A stretch of DNA of 64,000 nucleotides from Lachnospiraceae bacterium (lineage in GTDB: Bacteria > Bacillota > Clostridia > Lachnospirales > Lachnospiraceae), in NCBI GenBank assembly GCA_017433725.1, contig JAFRGQ010000098.1, positions 1 through 64,000 of the forward strand, read 5' to 3'. A model generated the notes under the pieces. It was not told the origin of the DNA. It did not search any database and was given only the letters and a program-made list of their open reading frames with translations. Of this stretch, positions 55,711-64,000 are shown one piece after another (position 1 is the first letter of the stretch; each line of letters opens with the position of its first letter). Made by a program: the position numbers and the translations under genes.

Positions 55711-55999
55711 CAGAACCTGCGAAGCAGGTTCAGCAGGATTCACGGAGTGAAGCCTGCGTAGCCCCGTCAGGGGCTGATAAGATAACGAGCGACAAGCGAA
55801 GCGGTCGCGAGTCTGAGCTGTGAAGGGGTTCACAATATTTATATCAGAACCTGCGAAGCAAGTTCAGCAGGATTCACGGAGTGAAGCCTGCGTAGCCCCG
55901 TCAGGGGCTGATAAGATAACGAGCGACAAGCGAAGCGGTCGCGAGTCTGAGCTGTGAAGCGGTTCCTAATATTTCTATCAGAACCTGCGAAGCAGGTTC
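55711..55999. repeat. 134-bp tandem repeat array between rnr and smpB
   Basis: Two full 134-bp units (55711-55844, 55845-55978) and the first 21 bp of a third. Each unit packs palindromes: GAACCTGC-GAA-GCAGGTTC, GCAGGATTCAC...GTGAAGCCTGC and AGCCCC-GTC-AGGGGCT. Differences are concentrated in the last 25 bp of the unit and one G/A in the first stem. It fills most of the 407-bp gap and encodes no plausible protein. Confidence 0.85.
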
Positions 56000-56055
56000 C
56001 GATATGATATATCCGCGTTCCGGCCGGAAAAGACACATGATAAGAGGTACTTGCA

Positions 56056-56520
56056 ATGGGAGAGAAGAACAGCGTCAAGCTGGTTGCAAATAATAAAAAA
56101 GCTTACCACGATTATTTTATACTTGAGAAATATGAGGCGGGAATATCTCTTGCTGGTACAGAAGTAAAGTCGATCCGCATGGGAAAATGCTCTATCAAAG
56201 AGGCCTATGTCGAGATCAAGGACGGTGAGGTCTATATTGTGGGGATGCACATTTCTCCCTATGAGAAGGGTAATATATTCAATAAGGATCCTCTCCGTAC
56301 CAGAAAACTTCTGCTGCATAAAGCTGAGACACGAAAACTCGGGCAGAAGATTCGTGAGAAGGGCTTTACGCTTATGCCTCTTCAGGTTTATCTGAAGGGC
56401 AGTCTGGTCAAGGTTGAGGTTGGACTTGCACGAGGCAAGAAGCTCTATGATAAGAGGGCGGATATTGCCAAAAAAGATATGCAGAGAGAAGCGGAACGGG
56501 ATTATAAGCATTCGTTCTGA
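56056..56520 (+). CDS. smpB: SsrA-binding protein SmpB
   Basis: Binds tmRNA and delivers it to stalled ribosomes. [37 protein letters not shown] and [15 protein letters not shown] are the family motifs, and the basic C-terminal tail that enters the mRNA channel is present. 154 residues. Its RNA partner ssrA lies 149 bp away on the opposite strand, and rnr, which also acts in trans-translation, lies upstream. Confidence 0.96.
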   Translation: MGEKNSVKLVANNKKAYHDYFILEKYEAGISLAGTEVKSIRMGKCSIKEAYVEIKDGEVYIVGMHISPYEKGNIFNKDPLRTRKLLLHKAETRKLGQKIREKGFTLMPLQVYLKGSLVKVEVGLARGKKLYDKRADIAKKDMQREAERDYKHSF

Positions 56521-56567
56521 TACATTCGAAAACTTTGAAAGAGATACAGAAGATATATAAAAAGACA

Positions 56568-56610
56568 GGACCACCGGTTGTGATATGTTCACTGAGCCGG
56601 TGGTCTTTTC
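56568..56610 (+). terminator. Terminator after smpB
   Basis: GGACCACCGG / CCGGTGGTC stem with a 19-nt loop followed by TTTTC. Confidence 0.8.
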
Positions 56611-56625
56611 ATACTTTTTATAACA

Positions 56626-56658
56626 TAAGAAAACCGGGGAGAAATCATTTCTCCCCGG
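56626..56658 (-). terminator. Terminator of ssrA
   Basis: On the minus strand CCGGGGAGAAA / TTTCTCCCCGG with a small loop, followed by TTTTCTTATG, 11 bp beyond the tmRNA 3' end. Confidence 0.85.
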
Positions 56659-56668
56659 CACCTACTGC

Positions 56669-57014
56669 TGGACCAGGCGGGAATCGAACCCGCGTCCGAA
56701 AGCCTATCCCTCAAGGCATCTCCCATCACAGCTGTTCTTATTTAATTCCCGCAAACGGTCGGAGAACAGCGTCCTTCCGCTCTTGGTAGCTTCATAATAC
56801 GCCTGCCGGTGCAAAGCTTAGCCGGCATCGTTTCCCGCAATCATAATGCCGGTGACCGTCCGTGCGGGTGCGAGCGGGCCGACAAGTAACAGCTTACGCT
56901 GCTACTGCTAACTCTGTATTGTCAGCGTTTAATTTTAAGATCCGGTTTTAACGAGGTCCGGGCCTCGGATGGCTTCCCTGACTTCAAAACCCCCGTCGAA
57001 ACCAGTACTAGCCC
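56669..57014 (-). ncRNA. ssrA: Transfer-messenger RNA (tmRNA)
   Basis: About 346 nt on the minus strand. The 5' end GGGCTAG pairs with CTGGTCC at the 3' end as the 7-bp acceptor stem. The T-arm is GCGGG-TTCGATT-CCCGC, and GGTTTCGACGGGGGTTTTG lies near the 5' end. The tag frame reads NADNTELAVAA then TAA, so with the tRNA-borne alanine the tag would be ANADNTELAVAA. The bases after the discriminator A are GCA, not CCA, so the CCA must be added enzymatically. Pseudoknot-like GC-rich segments follow the tag stop. Confidence 0.95.
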
Positions 57015-57059
57015 CGGTAATATGGAGTTCCTGTCAAGTGACAGTTTTCCGTCTCATTT

Positions 57060-57088
57060 ATTAAACTACAATTATCAGGCAGCGTCAA
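57060..57088 (-). promoter_or_regulatory. Probable ssrA promoter
   Basis: On the minus strand TTGACG (57083-57088), 17-bp spacer, TTTAAT (57060-57065). It predicts a short 5' precursor trimmed by RNase P. The 384-bp gap to the SNF2 gene otherwise holds only the repeat at 57317. Confidence 0.55.
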
Positions 57089-57316
57089 GTGAACTAACAG
57101 TTAAATTTCTGTGTTTTTGATATGCTGAAGTGAAAAGTTTATTTCCACTCTGAAGACGATGAAGTGGATTTAGTCTTTTTAATATCTAACGTGGCTATTG
57201 TTGTTTTTCAGTGTAAAAGCGAACTCTGCTCCGCAAAGACAGCGAGGAAACTTGACGTAAGGCGTACTTATAGAATAAGATGGGAGTGCTTGATTTTCAG
57301 CTGTTTACGGCTGAGT

Positions 57317-57370
57317 CGCATATCGTAGACTCACATAACGAGTATTGTGCGATGAAGAGATGACGAATAA
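57317..57370 (+). repeat. Third copy of the gltX-upstream element
   Basis: CGCATATCGTAGACTCACAT then AACGAGTATTGTGCGATGAAGA, close to the two copies at 21853-21957. It ends 29 bp before the SNF2 helicase start. Confidence 0.6.
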
Positions 57371-57398
57371 AAAACTTTGAAATTATCGGAGATAAAAA

Positions 57399-60300
57399 AT
57401 GGCAAGAGTTCGAGGAAACTGGTCAGGTCTTTTCACACCTACAATCCTGAGCAGAGGAAGATCGTATTTCTCTCTCGGTAAAGCGAAAAAGCTTGCTACT
57501 GAGGATTATGGGTATAGTGTAACCGTGCGCGGCAGCAAAAACTACAGAGTTGAGTTTGACCTCGACTTTGACGGGGATATTGAATATATTTCCTGTACAT
57601 GCCCGTATGCAATGCAGGGAGAATACTGTAAGCATATGGCGGCAGCGCTGTTTTATCTCGAAAAATGTCTTGGACATGAAGTGATTTATGTCGGGGATGA
57701 TATGCCGGAAGATGACAGCCTGACAGAAAAGGAAAAAGATCAGGACAGGCAGACGGGCGTAAAATCATCAGAGAAAGAGAAAGCCGGGCAGACGGACATA
57801 AAATCATCAGAGAAAGAGAAAGCCGGGCAGACGGGCATAAAATCATCAGAGAAAGAGAAAGCCGGGCAGACGGGCGTAAAATCATCCGAGAAAGGGAAAG
57901 CCGGGCAGACAGGCGTAAAATCATCGGAGAAAGGGAAAGAGAAATCTGAGCAGACGAGCGTAAGATCATCAGCAAAAGAGCAGGTTCCGTCACAGAAAAG
58001 TGGTAGTACCTTCGGGAGCAGACAGGCAGCAAACGAGTTTGAGGATCTCGCCGCTCTCCAGAAAAATGAGCTGGCGGTGAGAACTTCCGAGGAGTCTTCC
58101 TATGCATTTGTCCCTTCTGATTATCATTATTTTAATGGCGATAAATTTCTGGATGATATGAAGACAACTCAGTCTTCGCGTAAAAAAGCAAAGGCATATC
58201 TGAAAAAGACAGACAATCCGGATCTCCGTGTGAGTTTAGGTTATCGGGAAGGCACAAGCTCTGAGGAACTCGTAGGCCACGCTTCGCTGAGCGAACAGAC
58301 TCCGTCCCGTTATCCGTCCTGGGAAGTCCGCTTAACGTTCAATCGCGACCGGATTATCTCATCTACCTGTTCCGGATGGAATTGCAGTTACGCAAGATAT
58401 TACGGTTCGGACCAGTATGCCTGCGAACATCAGATTGCTGCGATATATCTTCTGCAGGATTATCTGAAACGGCATAATCCGGGAGATTCTACGAATCTCT
58501 CAGGTATGTACTTTCTGATGGGGCTTACCGGAGAGACGGTCAATCAGGATGTTACTCCGAGTCTCACGATCGTTCCTTATCTGACCAGAGATGAGGATGG
58601 TCTTTATGCAAACTTCAGGGTCGGCGCCGGAAAACTGTACAAGATAAAAAACCTTCCGGAATTTACCAAGGCTATGCAGACGGGCAGCCAAATGACATTC
58701 GGTACAAAAACGACACTGACTTTGGGAAAGGAATACATACTGCCGGAATCTGTCAAATGGATGAATTTCATTGAGCGATTCCTTCAGGATGAAGAAGTTC
58801 AGATCAGGAAGTATACGAACCGTCTTCGGTACGGGAATTATTATTCCAATGAAATCGCGGCGAGCAAGGATAAAGTCGATCTGTCGGGGCAGGTTCTTGA
58901 CAGTTTCTTCGATGTGGGTGAAGGCGGCACTTTTGAGTTTACAGATAAGACTGTGGCCGCTAAGAAAAAGTCGTTTATAGAATTTAAGAAGAAGGATATT
59001 TCTGTCACTCTGAAGATCAGCTCAAGCCGCAATACGAAGGGAGAGCTGGAGGGTATTCTTATAACGGGCGATGTGCCTGAGATGATTACCGGTCTGAGGC
59101 GGAAATACTTTGTCACGGAAAAAGAGCTTAACTGTATCCCGGAGGAGAGGACGACAGCTTTAAAATCTGTTCTTGAAGCGGAACATGGCGGATACATACG
59201 CATTATGATCGGACGAAATCATCTGGCTGACTTTTATCACAAAATCCTCCCGTCACTAAAAGAAATCGTAAATATTGAGTGCACTCCCGAGACGGAAGCT
59301 GAGATTGAAACGATTCTTCCTCCGGAGCCGGATTATGTCACGTATTTTGATGTGGACGCGGGAAATATAATCGGACGAAGTGATGTGTATTACAACAGCA
59401 ATTGCAGCTCGCTGACAGATTTAATAGAAAGAAAACCTGTCGAGTCTTACAGGAATATTGTGGATGAGGAGGGAATGCTCGACCTTCTTATGCAATACTT
59501 CACTAGCTATGACCCGGTGTATAAGATCCTGTTTGCCAAAAAGGATTCGGATCTCGTATTCGACCTTCTGGATCGCGGTATTCCCGCTATTATGCAAAAG
59601 AGCGAAGTGCGTATGACGGAGCGCTTCAAGGCTCTTAAGATACGGAAGAGATCCAAGTTTGACATAGGTCTTTCTGTGGAAAGCAATCTGCTCGATCTTT
59701 CTGTCAGCTCCTCGGATCTGAGTCCGGATGAACTCCTCGATATTCTTTTCAGTTACCGCAAGAAGAAAAGATATATTACACTGAAGAACGGCGATTTCTT
59801 TAAAATTGATGAAAATGAATCCGTCATGCAGCTGGCGGAAATGATGGAGGGACTGCATCTTTCTCCGAAAGATTTTGTGTCGGGGAAAATGCACATTCCT
59901 GCTTACAGGGCGCTTTACCTTGATAAGATGCTTGAGTCGTCTCAGGATATTTACGCGACAAGAGACAGCCGTTTCAAGTCGCTTATCAAGGAATTCAAGA
60001 CGATAGAAGATGCGGATTATGCGGTACCGTCAACACTCAGGAATACACTCCGAAAGTATCAGACAGTCGGCTATCGCTGGCTCCGCACACTGGATTCGCA
60101 TCATTTCGGGGGCGTTCTGGCTGACGATATGGGTCTCGGTAAGACTCTCCAGGTAATCAGTGTACTTCTGGCAGTCAAAAATGAGAATCCGGATGAACAC
60201 TTCACATCGTTGATCGTCACACCTGCTTCTCTGGTTTATAACTGGAAGGAAGAAATTCGCACATTTGCGGAATCGCTTACTGTCAGTACGATCACCGGGA

Positions 60301-61439
60301 CGCAGAAAGAACGGAGTGCCCTGATCGGAAACTGGAAGGATTCTGATGTCCTTGTGACTTCCTATGATCTTCTGAAGAGAGATATTTCGGAATATGAAGG
60401 GAAGAAGTTCCGTTTTGTGGTGGCGGATGAAGCGCAGTATATCAAGAACCGGAACACGGCTGCGGCAAAGTCTCTGAAACTTGTTGAGGCTGAGACAAGA
60501 TACGCCCTCACCGGAACGCCCATCGAAAACCGGCTGGGAGAACTGTGGAGCATATTTGATTATCTGATGCCGGGGTTACTGTATACTTATGAAGAGTTCC
60601 GATCCGGTTTTGAAGCGCCCATAATGAAATCCGAGAGTGAAGAGGCAATGGAACAGCTTCGCAAGATGGTCACGCCGTTTATTCTTCGCAGGAAGAAAAC
60701 GGATGTCCTGAAGGATCTTCCGGATAAGCTTGAAGAGGTGCGTTATGCACATATGGAGAGCAAACAGCAGAAGCTATATGACGGTCAGGTCGTGCGGATG
60801 AGGAAAAAGCTGCAGTCTGCCGATGAAGCTGACTTCAGAAAGGGTAAAATCGAAATTCTTGCCGAGCTTATGCATATAAGACAGATCTGCTGTGATCCGT
60901 CATTAATGTTCGAAGATTACAGTGGTTCGTCCGCCAAGCGGGAGCTCTGTCTGGAACTTATAGATTCTCTGATTGACGGGGGACACAGGGCTCTGCTGTT
61001 CTCGCAGTTCACGACCATGCTCGAGAAGATTGAGGAGGATCTTAAAGAAAGGGGAATCGAGTATTACAAGATAACCGGTGCGACGCCGAAGGAGAAACGA
61101 CTTAAACTTGTAAAATCGTTCAATGAAGGCGATGTGCCGATCTTTCTGATCTCTCTCAAGGCAGGCGGGACGGGATTGAATCTGACAGGGGCTGATGTTG
61201 TCATACACTATGATCCGTGGTGGAATACCGCCGTGCAGGATCAGGCAACAGACCGTGCCCACAGAATAGGACAGACCAAGGTCGTTAACGTTTATAAACT
61301 GATAGTTAAAGGAACGATTGAGGAGAAAATTGTGGAGATGCAGAACGCCAAGAGAAAGCTTGCCGACGACATCCTTCAGACTGAAGGCGTTGCGTCAGCG
61401 GCTATCAGCAGAGAGGATCTGCTTGAACTCCTGTCGTAA
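57399..61439 (+). CDS. SNF2-family helicase with SWIM zinc finger
   Basis: Very large (1346 residues) DNA-dependent ATPase of the bacterial SNF2/Rad54-like group. An N-terminal SWIM finger has Cys66, Cys68, Cys77 and His79 (CTCPYAMQGEYCKHM). A disordered linker of 13-residue repeats follows (about 120-200), then a second Cys-His cluster (SSTCSGWNCSYARYYGSDQY, CEHQ near 350), a middle domain of unknown fold (about 370-870), and the ATPase with Lys915 in DDMGLGKTLQV, DEAQ (Asp1010), LTGTPIENRLGELWS and DRAHRIGQTKVVNVYK. Family members are implicated in transcription or DNA remodelling; the actual role is unknown. Convergent with the pyrophosphatase gene. Confidence 0.9.
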   Translation: MARVRGNWSGLFTPTILSRGRSYFSLGKAKKLATEDYGYSVTVRGSKNYRVEFDLDFDGDIEYISCTCPYAMQGEYCKHMAAALFYLEKCLGHEVIYVGDDMPEDDSLTEKEKDQDRQTGVKSSEKEKAGQTDIKSSEKEKAGQTGIKSSEKEKAGQTGVKSSEKGKAGQTGVKSSEKGKEKSEQTSVRSSAKEQVPSQKSGSTFGSRQAANEFEDLAALQKNELAVRTSEESSYAFVPSDYHYFNGDKFLDDMKTTQSSRKKAKAYLKKTDNPDLRVSLGYREGTSSEELVGHASLSEQTPSRYPSWEVRLTFNRDRIISSTCSGWNCSYARYYGSDQYACEHQIAAIYLLQDYLKRHNPGDSTNLSGMYFLMGLTGETVNQDVTPSLTIVPYLTRDEDGLYANFRVGAGKLYKIKNLPEFTKAMQTGSQMTFGTKTTLTLGKEYILPESVKWMNFIERFLQDEEVQIRKYTNRLRYGNYYSNEIAASKDKVDLSGQVLDSFFDVGEGGTFEFTDKTVAAKKKSFIEFKKKDISVTLKISSSRNTKGELEGILITGDVPEMITGLRRKYFVTEKELNCIPEERTTALKSVLEAEHGGYIRIMIGRNHLADFYHKILPSLKEIVNIECTPETEAEIETILPPEPDYVTYFDVDAGNIIGRSDVYYNSNCSSLTDLIERKPVESYRNIVDEEGMLDLLMQYFTSYDPVYKILFAKKDSDLVFDLLDRGIPAIMQKSEVRMTERFKALKIRKRSKFDIGLSVESNLLDLSVSSSDLSPDELLDILFSYRKKKRYITLKNGDFFKIDENESVMQLAEMMEGLHLSPKDFVSGKMHIPAYRALYLDKMLESSQDIYATRDSRFKSLIKEFKTIEDADYAVPSTLRNTLRKYQTVGYRWLRTLDSHHFGGVLADDMGLGKTLQVISVLLAVKNENPDEHFTSLIVTPASLVYNWKEEIRTFAESLTVSTITGTQKERSALIGNWKDSDVLVTSYDLLKRDISEYEGKKFRFVVADEAQYIKNRNTAAAKSLKLVEAETRYALTGTPIENRLGELWSIFDYLMPGLLYTYEEFRSGFEAPIMKSESEEAMEQLRKMVTPFILRRKKTDVLKDLPDKLEEVRYAHMESKQQKLYDGQVVRMRKKLQSADEADFRKGKIEILAELMHIRQICCDPSLMFEDYSGSSAKRELCLELIDSLIDGGHRALLFSQFTTMLEKIEEDLKERGIEYYKITGATPKEKRLKLVKSFNEGDVPIFLISLKAGGTGLNLTGADVVIHYDPWWNTAVQDQATDRAHRIGQTKVVNVYKLIVKGTIEEKIVEMQNAKRKLADDILQTEGVASAAISREDLLELLS
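57765..57920 (+). repeat. In-frame 39-bp tandem repeat within the SNF2 gene
   Basis: Four units of 13 residues (SSEKEKAGQTGIK type) begin at 57765, 57804, 57843 and 57882, with degenerate flanking units on both sides. They form a charged flexible linker between the SWIM finger and the next domain. The near-identical DNA of the units suggests recent copy-number change. Confidence 0.85.
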
Positions 61440-61506
61440 CTAGTTGCTTATGTCCGGAACAGAGGTCTCAGATCTGATCTTTGAATCATTCACTGGAACA
61501 TATCGG

Positions 61507-61571
61507 CCATAATTTGCTCCTCCAGGGTCAGGCGACCATGCTTGCATGGTCATCTGACCCGCCAATCAAAG
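61507..61571 (-). repeat. Inverted second copy of the recX-leader palindrome
   Basis: Reverse complement of 35571-35635 with 2 differences. On the minus strand the GGAGGAG and ATG are kept, but the ATG opens only a 7-codon frame that stops at once. It directly abuts the palindrome starting at 61568. The remaining 61440-61506 of this intergenic region shows nothing recognisable. Confidence 0.85.
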
Positions 61572-61671
61572 GGGCTGTCGCATTAGGCAGTGCCACCACT
61601 GCATATAGCCGACATTTTCAAATAACATCTGCTATATGTATGGTATTTTGTCTTAGTGCGACATCCCCTTT
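61568..61671. repeat. Palindromic element with GGGGYTGTCRCA ends (copy 3)
   Basis: AAAGGGGCTGTCGCATTAG at the left faces a near-complementary CTTAGTGCGACATCCCCTTT at the right; weaker inner pairing (TGCATATAGC / GCTATATGTA) continues inward. It lies between the convergent SNF2 and pyrophosphatase genes. Confidence 0.7.
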
Positions 61672-61756
61672 TAAAGAACTTTCATTGCTTAACCGGTAAA
61701 ATGCACACCCGGAATCAAGCTTGTTGCTGACACAGAATCCTAATGATATGTGCATG

Positions 61757-63397
61757 TTATGAGTACATATTGATGATGTTTGTAATCTTCGGAAGGATCT
61801 GCTGTTTTCTGGAGAGCAGACCATCCTGAAAGCTGTGCTCCTCGCCATCCCTGTCCGGGAAGGCCTCCCGTGCCCACTCAGAACGGTTGCCGCCGTAAAA
61901 TACAACGGATCCGTTATCCAGAATGCTCGAGAATACCAGCACAGCCAGATCAAGACGTTTTTTGCGGCAGAATGTTTCGATTGCCGGCTGAATCTGTGCG
62001 CTCTCTTTGCGAACCTGTTCCGTCGAAGTTACAATGACCTGGGATATTGAGAGATTGCACTCACGGATATTGTAGACCTTCATATCCTGATTCAGCATCT
62101 CCGCATAAGATTTGCCTGTCGTATCCGCAGTTACAGCGAACATATCACGTGCAAAATCATCTATATCGAGATCCGCCATCGCCGCAAGAATGTTTGCGGT
62201 CTGCCTGTCTTTATCGGTCGTTGTCGGTGAGTGAAAATTCATCGTGTCGGACAGGAGCGCGCCAAGAAGGAGCCCTGCGAGATTCTGCGGAATCGGAATC
62301 TGGTTTTCGCGGAAGATTGTCGCGACGATTGTTGCTGTCGAACCGACTATCTCATTTCGGAAGGAGACCGGCTGCATGGATGAGAAGTCGTTGATCCTGT
62401 GATGATCTATGACTTCCAGGATGCGCGCTTCCTCAATTGCCCTCACAGACTGTGAAAACTCGTTGTGATCGACCATAATGATCTGCTTATTTTTGGCCGT
62501 CATGATATGATAGCGGGCGGCGTATCCGTGGAGCTTTCTGTCCATATCAATAATCGGATATATGTGATAGCGGCTTCGCAGCATTTTGGCACCGACATCT
62601 TCTGCCAGCTCGTTTGTATTAAATGTGATGACTTCATTCTGCATAATTTCCTTAACAGAGGTCGAAAAGAAAATGTAGCGGGAGGTATTCATCGCTCCGT
62701 GACCGCTGATCAGAATAGGGCAGTGATACAGTTTAGCTGTTTGAATGACATCGTCTGAGACATTGTCAGCCCAGACAAGGATCACAAGTCCGGCTCCCTT
62801 TTCAATGACCGTCTTCTGTGTCTCGGCGTCATCACCGACGATGATGATCCTGTCTTTTAAATCATATCGGCTGACACGATCCCTGTCCGCCATGGCGATC
62901 ATGCTGACCTTGCCGTTAAGATGCATGGATTCTTCTCTGTAAACAATAGTCCCGTCCAGGGTCTTGGCAACATCATCCAACCGGATTTTCTTAAGCATAT
63001 CTATATTGTAAGCCGTATCGCCGAGACCGACTGCCGCTATGTCGCTTTTGGTGATAAGCCCGACAAGATGCAGGTCATTGTCTACGACTCCGCAATACGT
63101 GTGCTTCTCGTCGTTCATGCGATGAAGACATTCAAAAATCGTAGCGTCCTCGTTGATATAAGTCAGGGGATCGAGTGTGATTTCGCTGAGCTTTACCCTG
63201 GCGTCTGTGAGCAGCATGGGCTCAACGAAGCCGAAGCGTTTCAGAAGATATGCGGACTCGGCATTTACCGGACCGAGTCGGCAAGGGACAGCGCGCACGC
63301 CCATGGCTCTCTTGAAGAAAGCATAGGCGATAGCAGATGCAATGGAGTCGGTATCCGGGTGCTGGTGACCGGTGACATAAACTGGTTCTTTATTCAT
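61757..63397 (-). CDS. ppaC: Family II Mn-dependent inorganic pyrophosphatase with CBS and DRTGG domains
   Basis: Hydrolyses pyrophosphate; the CBS-containing kind is regulated by adenine nucleotides. The N-terminal DHH part shows VTGHQHPDTDSIASAIAYAF. A regulatory insert follows with two CBS motifs (about 70-125 and 245-300) around a DRTGG domain (about 130-240). The DHH core resumes with MVDHNEFSQS, VIDHHRINDF and GLLLGALLSDTMNFHSPTTT, and the DHHA2 domain completes 546 residues. Plain family II enzymes are about 310 residues, so the extra length is the regulatory insert. AAAGGAAAAAGAG precedes the ATG on the minus strand. Confidence 0.93.
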   Translation of the reverse strand: MNKEPVYVTGHQHPDTDSIASAIAYAFFKRAMGVRAVPCRLGPVNAESAYLLKRFGFVEPMLLTDARVKLSEITLDPLTYINEDATIFECLHRMNDEKHTYCGVVDNDLHLVGLITKSDIAAVGLGDTAYNIDMLKKIRLDDVAKTLDGTIVYREESMHLNGKVSMIAMADRDRVSRYDLKDRIIIVGDDAETQKTVIEKGAGLVILVWADNVSDDVIQTAKLYHCPILISGHGAMNTSRYIFFSTSVKEIMQNEVITFNTNELAEDVGAKMLRSRYHIYPIIDMDRKLHGYAARYHIMTAKNKQIIMVDHNEFSQSVRAIEEARILEVIDHHRINDFSSMQPVSFRNEIVGSTATIVATIFRENQIPIPQNLAGLLLGALLSDTMNFHSPTTTDKDRQTANILAAMADLDIDDFARDMFAVTADTTGKSYAEMLNQDMKVYNIRECNLSISQVIVTSTEQVRKESAQIQPAIETFCRKKRLDLAVLVFSSILDNGSVVFYGGNRSEWAREAFPDRDGEEHSFQDGLLSRKQQILPKITNIINMYS

Positions 63398-63904
63398 AAT
63401 ACTCTTTTTCCTTTACTGAGATATACAATAACTTTAACATATCTCATTGAAATCGGAAACGACCGGCTTGTATTTTTTGAGAACCAATGAGATGTTGGCA
63501 AACGGGATTGTATCCCTTGATGACAGACCTCATCGTCAGGCTTTCCGGATGTCAGAATATTGTTCGGCAACCGGAACTGCAGCCTTTTTGACAATAGACG
63601 GTATGACTTAAACTCTACTTGTGCAAAAAGATTTTGCGGCATAGTGAAAAAGGATGATTTTTATGCATATTAATCGCAAAAGTATGATAAAAACGACGAA
63701 GAGTTCTTTAAAAACTCTACCATTCGATGTTTATTTGTGCTAAAATTATTACCAGATATGGTAACATTTAAACGCGAAAGGCACAAATTATCACGACTGT
63801 CTTTCGCTGCACGGACTCTCTTGCCGGGGCGTCAATGAGGGTCAGAGGAGGTAGCGGATCGTGAAGAGCATCCTCCGGAAAACGCTCCAGAATGGAGAAA
63901 TACT
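63398..63904. other. Intergenic region between the pyrophosphatase gene and ptsH
   Basis: About 500 bp between divergent genes without a supported gene. A pair of distant arms (ATCTCATTG ... CAATGAGAT) lies at about 63440-63495. A possible extended -10 promoter for ptsH (TGC followed by TAAAAT, 63738-63746) has no clear -35. GGAGG-like and CCTCC segments at 63847-63875 could pair in the ptsH leader. No catabolite-responsive element was recognised. Confidence 0.35.
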
Positions 63905-64000
63905 TTGAAATCATTTATTTATGAAGTAGCAAACGATCTCGGTATCCATGCTCGTCCGGCGGCAAATCTTGCTCAGGCATGCGTCAATCTCGCTTCTGCC
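63905..64000 (+). CDS. ptsH: Phosphocarrier protein HPr (partial, 3' end beyond window)
   Basis: First 32 codons of an HPr-like protein of the PTS sugar transport system, cut by the window edge. TTG start 7 nt after GGAG (63894-63897). The segment NDLGIHARPAANLAQAC contains the phosphorylated His15 with the conserved Ala-Arg-Pro after it. The regulatory Ser46 region would lie outside the window. The motif fits HPr; a Crh-like or fused HPr domain cannot be excluded from the fragment. Confidence 0.85.
   Translation, partial: MKSFIYEVANDLGIHARPAANLAQACVNLASA

Noticed and set aside
55711..55999. Possible CRISPR array
   Set aside because: The period is 134 bp with nearly identical whole units, not short repeats with unique spacers, and there are no cas genes.
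55615..56078. Minus-strand frames giving the same peptide twice
   Set aside because: They come from the 134-bp tandem repeat, with no start signals and no homology I can recognise.
56535..56789. Open frame containing GPGGNRTRVRKP
   Set aside because: It is a read-through of the complement of the tmRNA T-arm and acceptor stem, a well-known false protein pattern.

Overview
The window is a dense stretch of bacterial core genome, most likely from an anaerobic member of the Clostridia (Lachnospiraceae or a close relative). The evidence is a Gram-positive gene order (rimP-nusA-ylxR-ylxQ-infB-rbfA-nrnA-truB-ribF; recA-recX-rny; gap-pgk-tpiA), strong AGGAGG-type ribosome binding sites with frequent TTG and GTG starts, a Firmicutes-type LexA box on recA, RNase Y, a family II CBS pyrophosphatase, and a DUF1292 protein. 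Base composition is balanced and even. I see no prophage, insertion-sequence transposase, CRISPR array, rRNA or tRNA. The only RNA gene found is tmRNA.

Layout. 1-312 is a broken gene tail. 495-4880 holds a type II topoisomerase pair (ParE/ParC-like). 4905-13636 is the transcription, translation and RNA-modification operon from rimP to ribF, followed by rpsO, pnp and dut. 17.0-21.8 kb holds a DUF1292 gene facing a tight four-gene unit: a GH13 glycogen-debranching homologue that has lost its catalytic motifs, a DUF5662 protein, a stand-alone HPt phosphotransfer protein and a frameshifted FtsW/RodA-family gene. Then come gltX, a phosphopantetheinyl transferase and prfC. 25.9-32.5 kb is asp23-nusB-xseA-xseB-tlyA-nadK-argR-recN, without the isoprenoid genes often found in it. 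Next are glgA, recA-recX, rny, an MBOAT/AlgX-like O-acetylation pair, xerD and mnmA. 43.2-52.6 kb carries glycolysis (gap, pgk, tpiA, and gpmI on the other strand), interrupted by a very large secreted S8 protease. 52.9-57.0 kb is secG-rnr-smpB-ssrA (preprotein translocase subunit, then RNA decay and trans-translation). The window ends with a SWIM-SNF2 helicase, a CBS pyrophosphatase and the start of ptsH.

The most unusual content lies between the genes. Several families of short structured repeats are scattered through the window: GGGGYTGTCRCA-ended palindromes (3 copies), a multi-hairpin element whose two best copies show compensatory base changes, a 65-bp palindrome that supplies the recX ribosome binding site and recurs inverted 26 kb away, an element found upstream of gltX (twice) and of the SNF2 helicase gene, and a 134-bp tandem array between rnr and smpB. 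The best candidates for new biology are the pseudo-amylase/DUF5662/HPt/FtsW unit and these RNA-like repeats.
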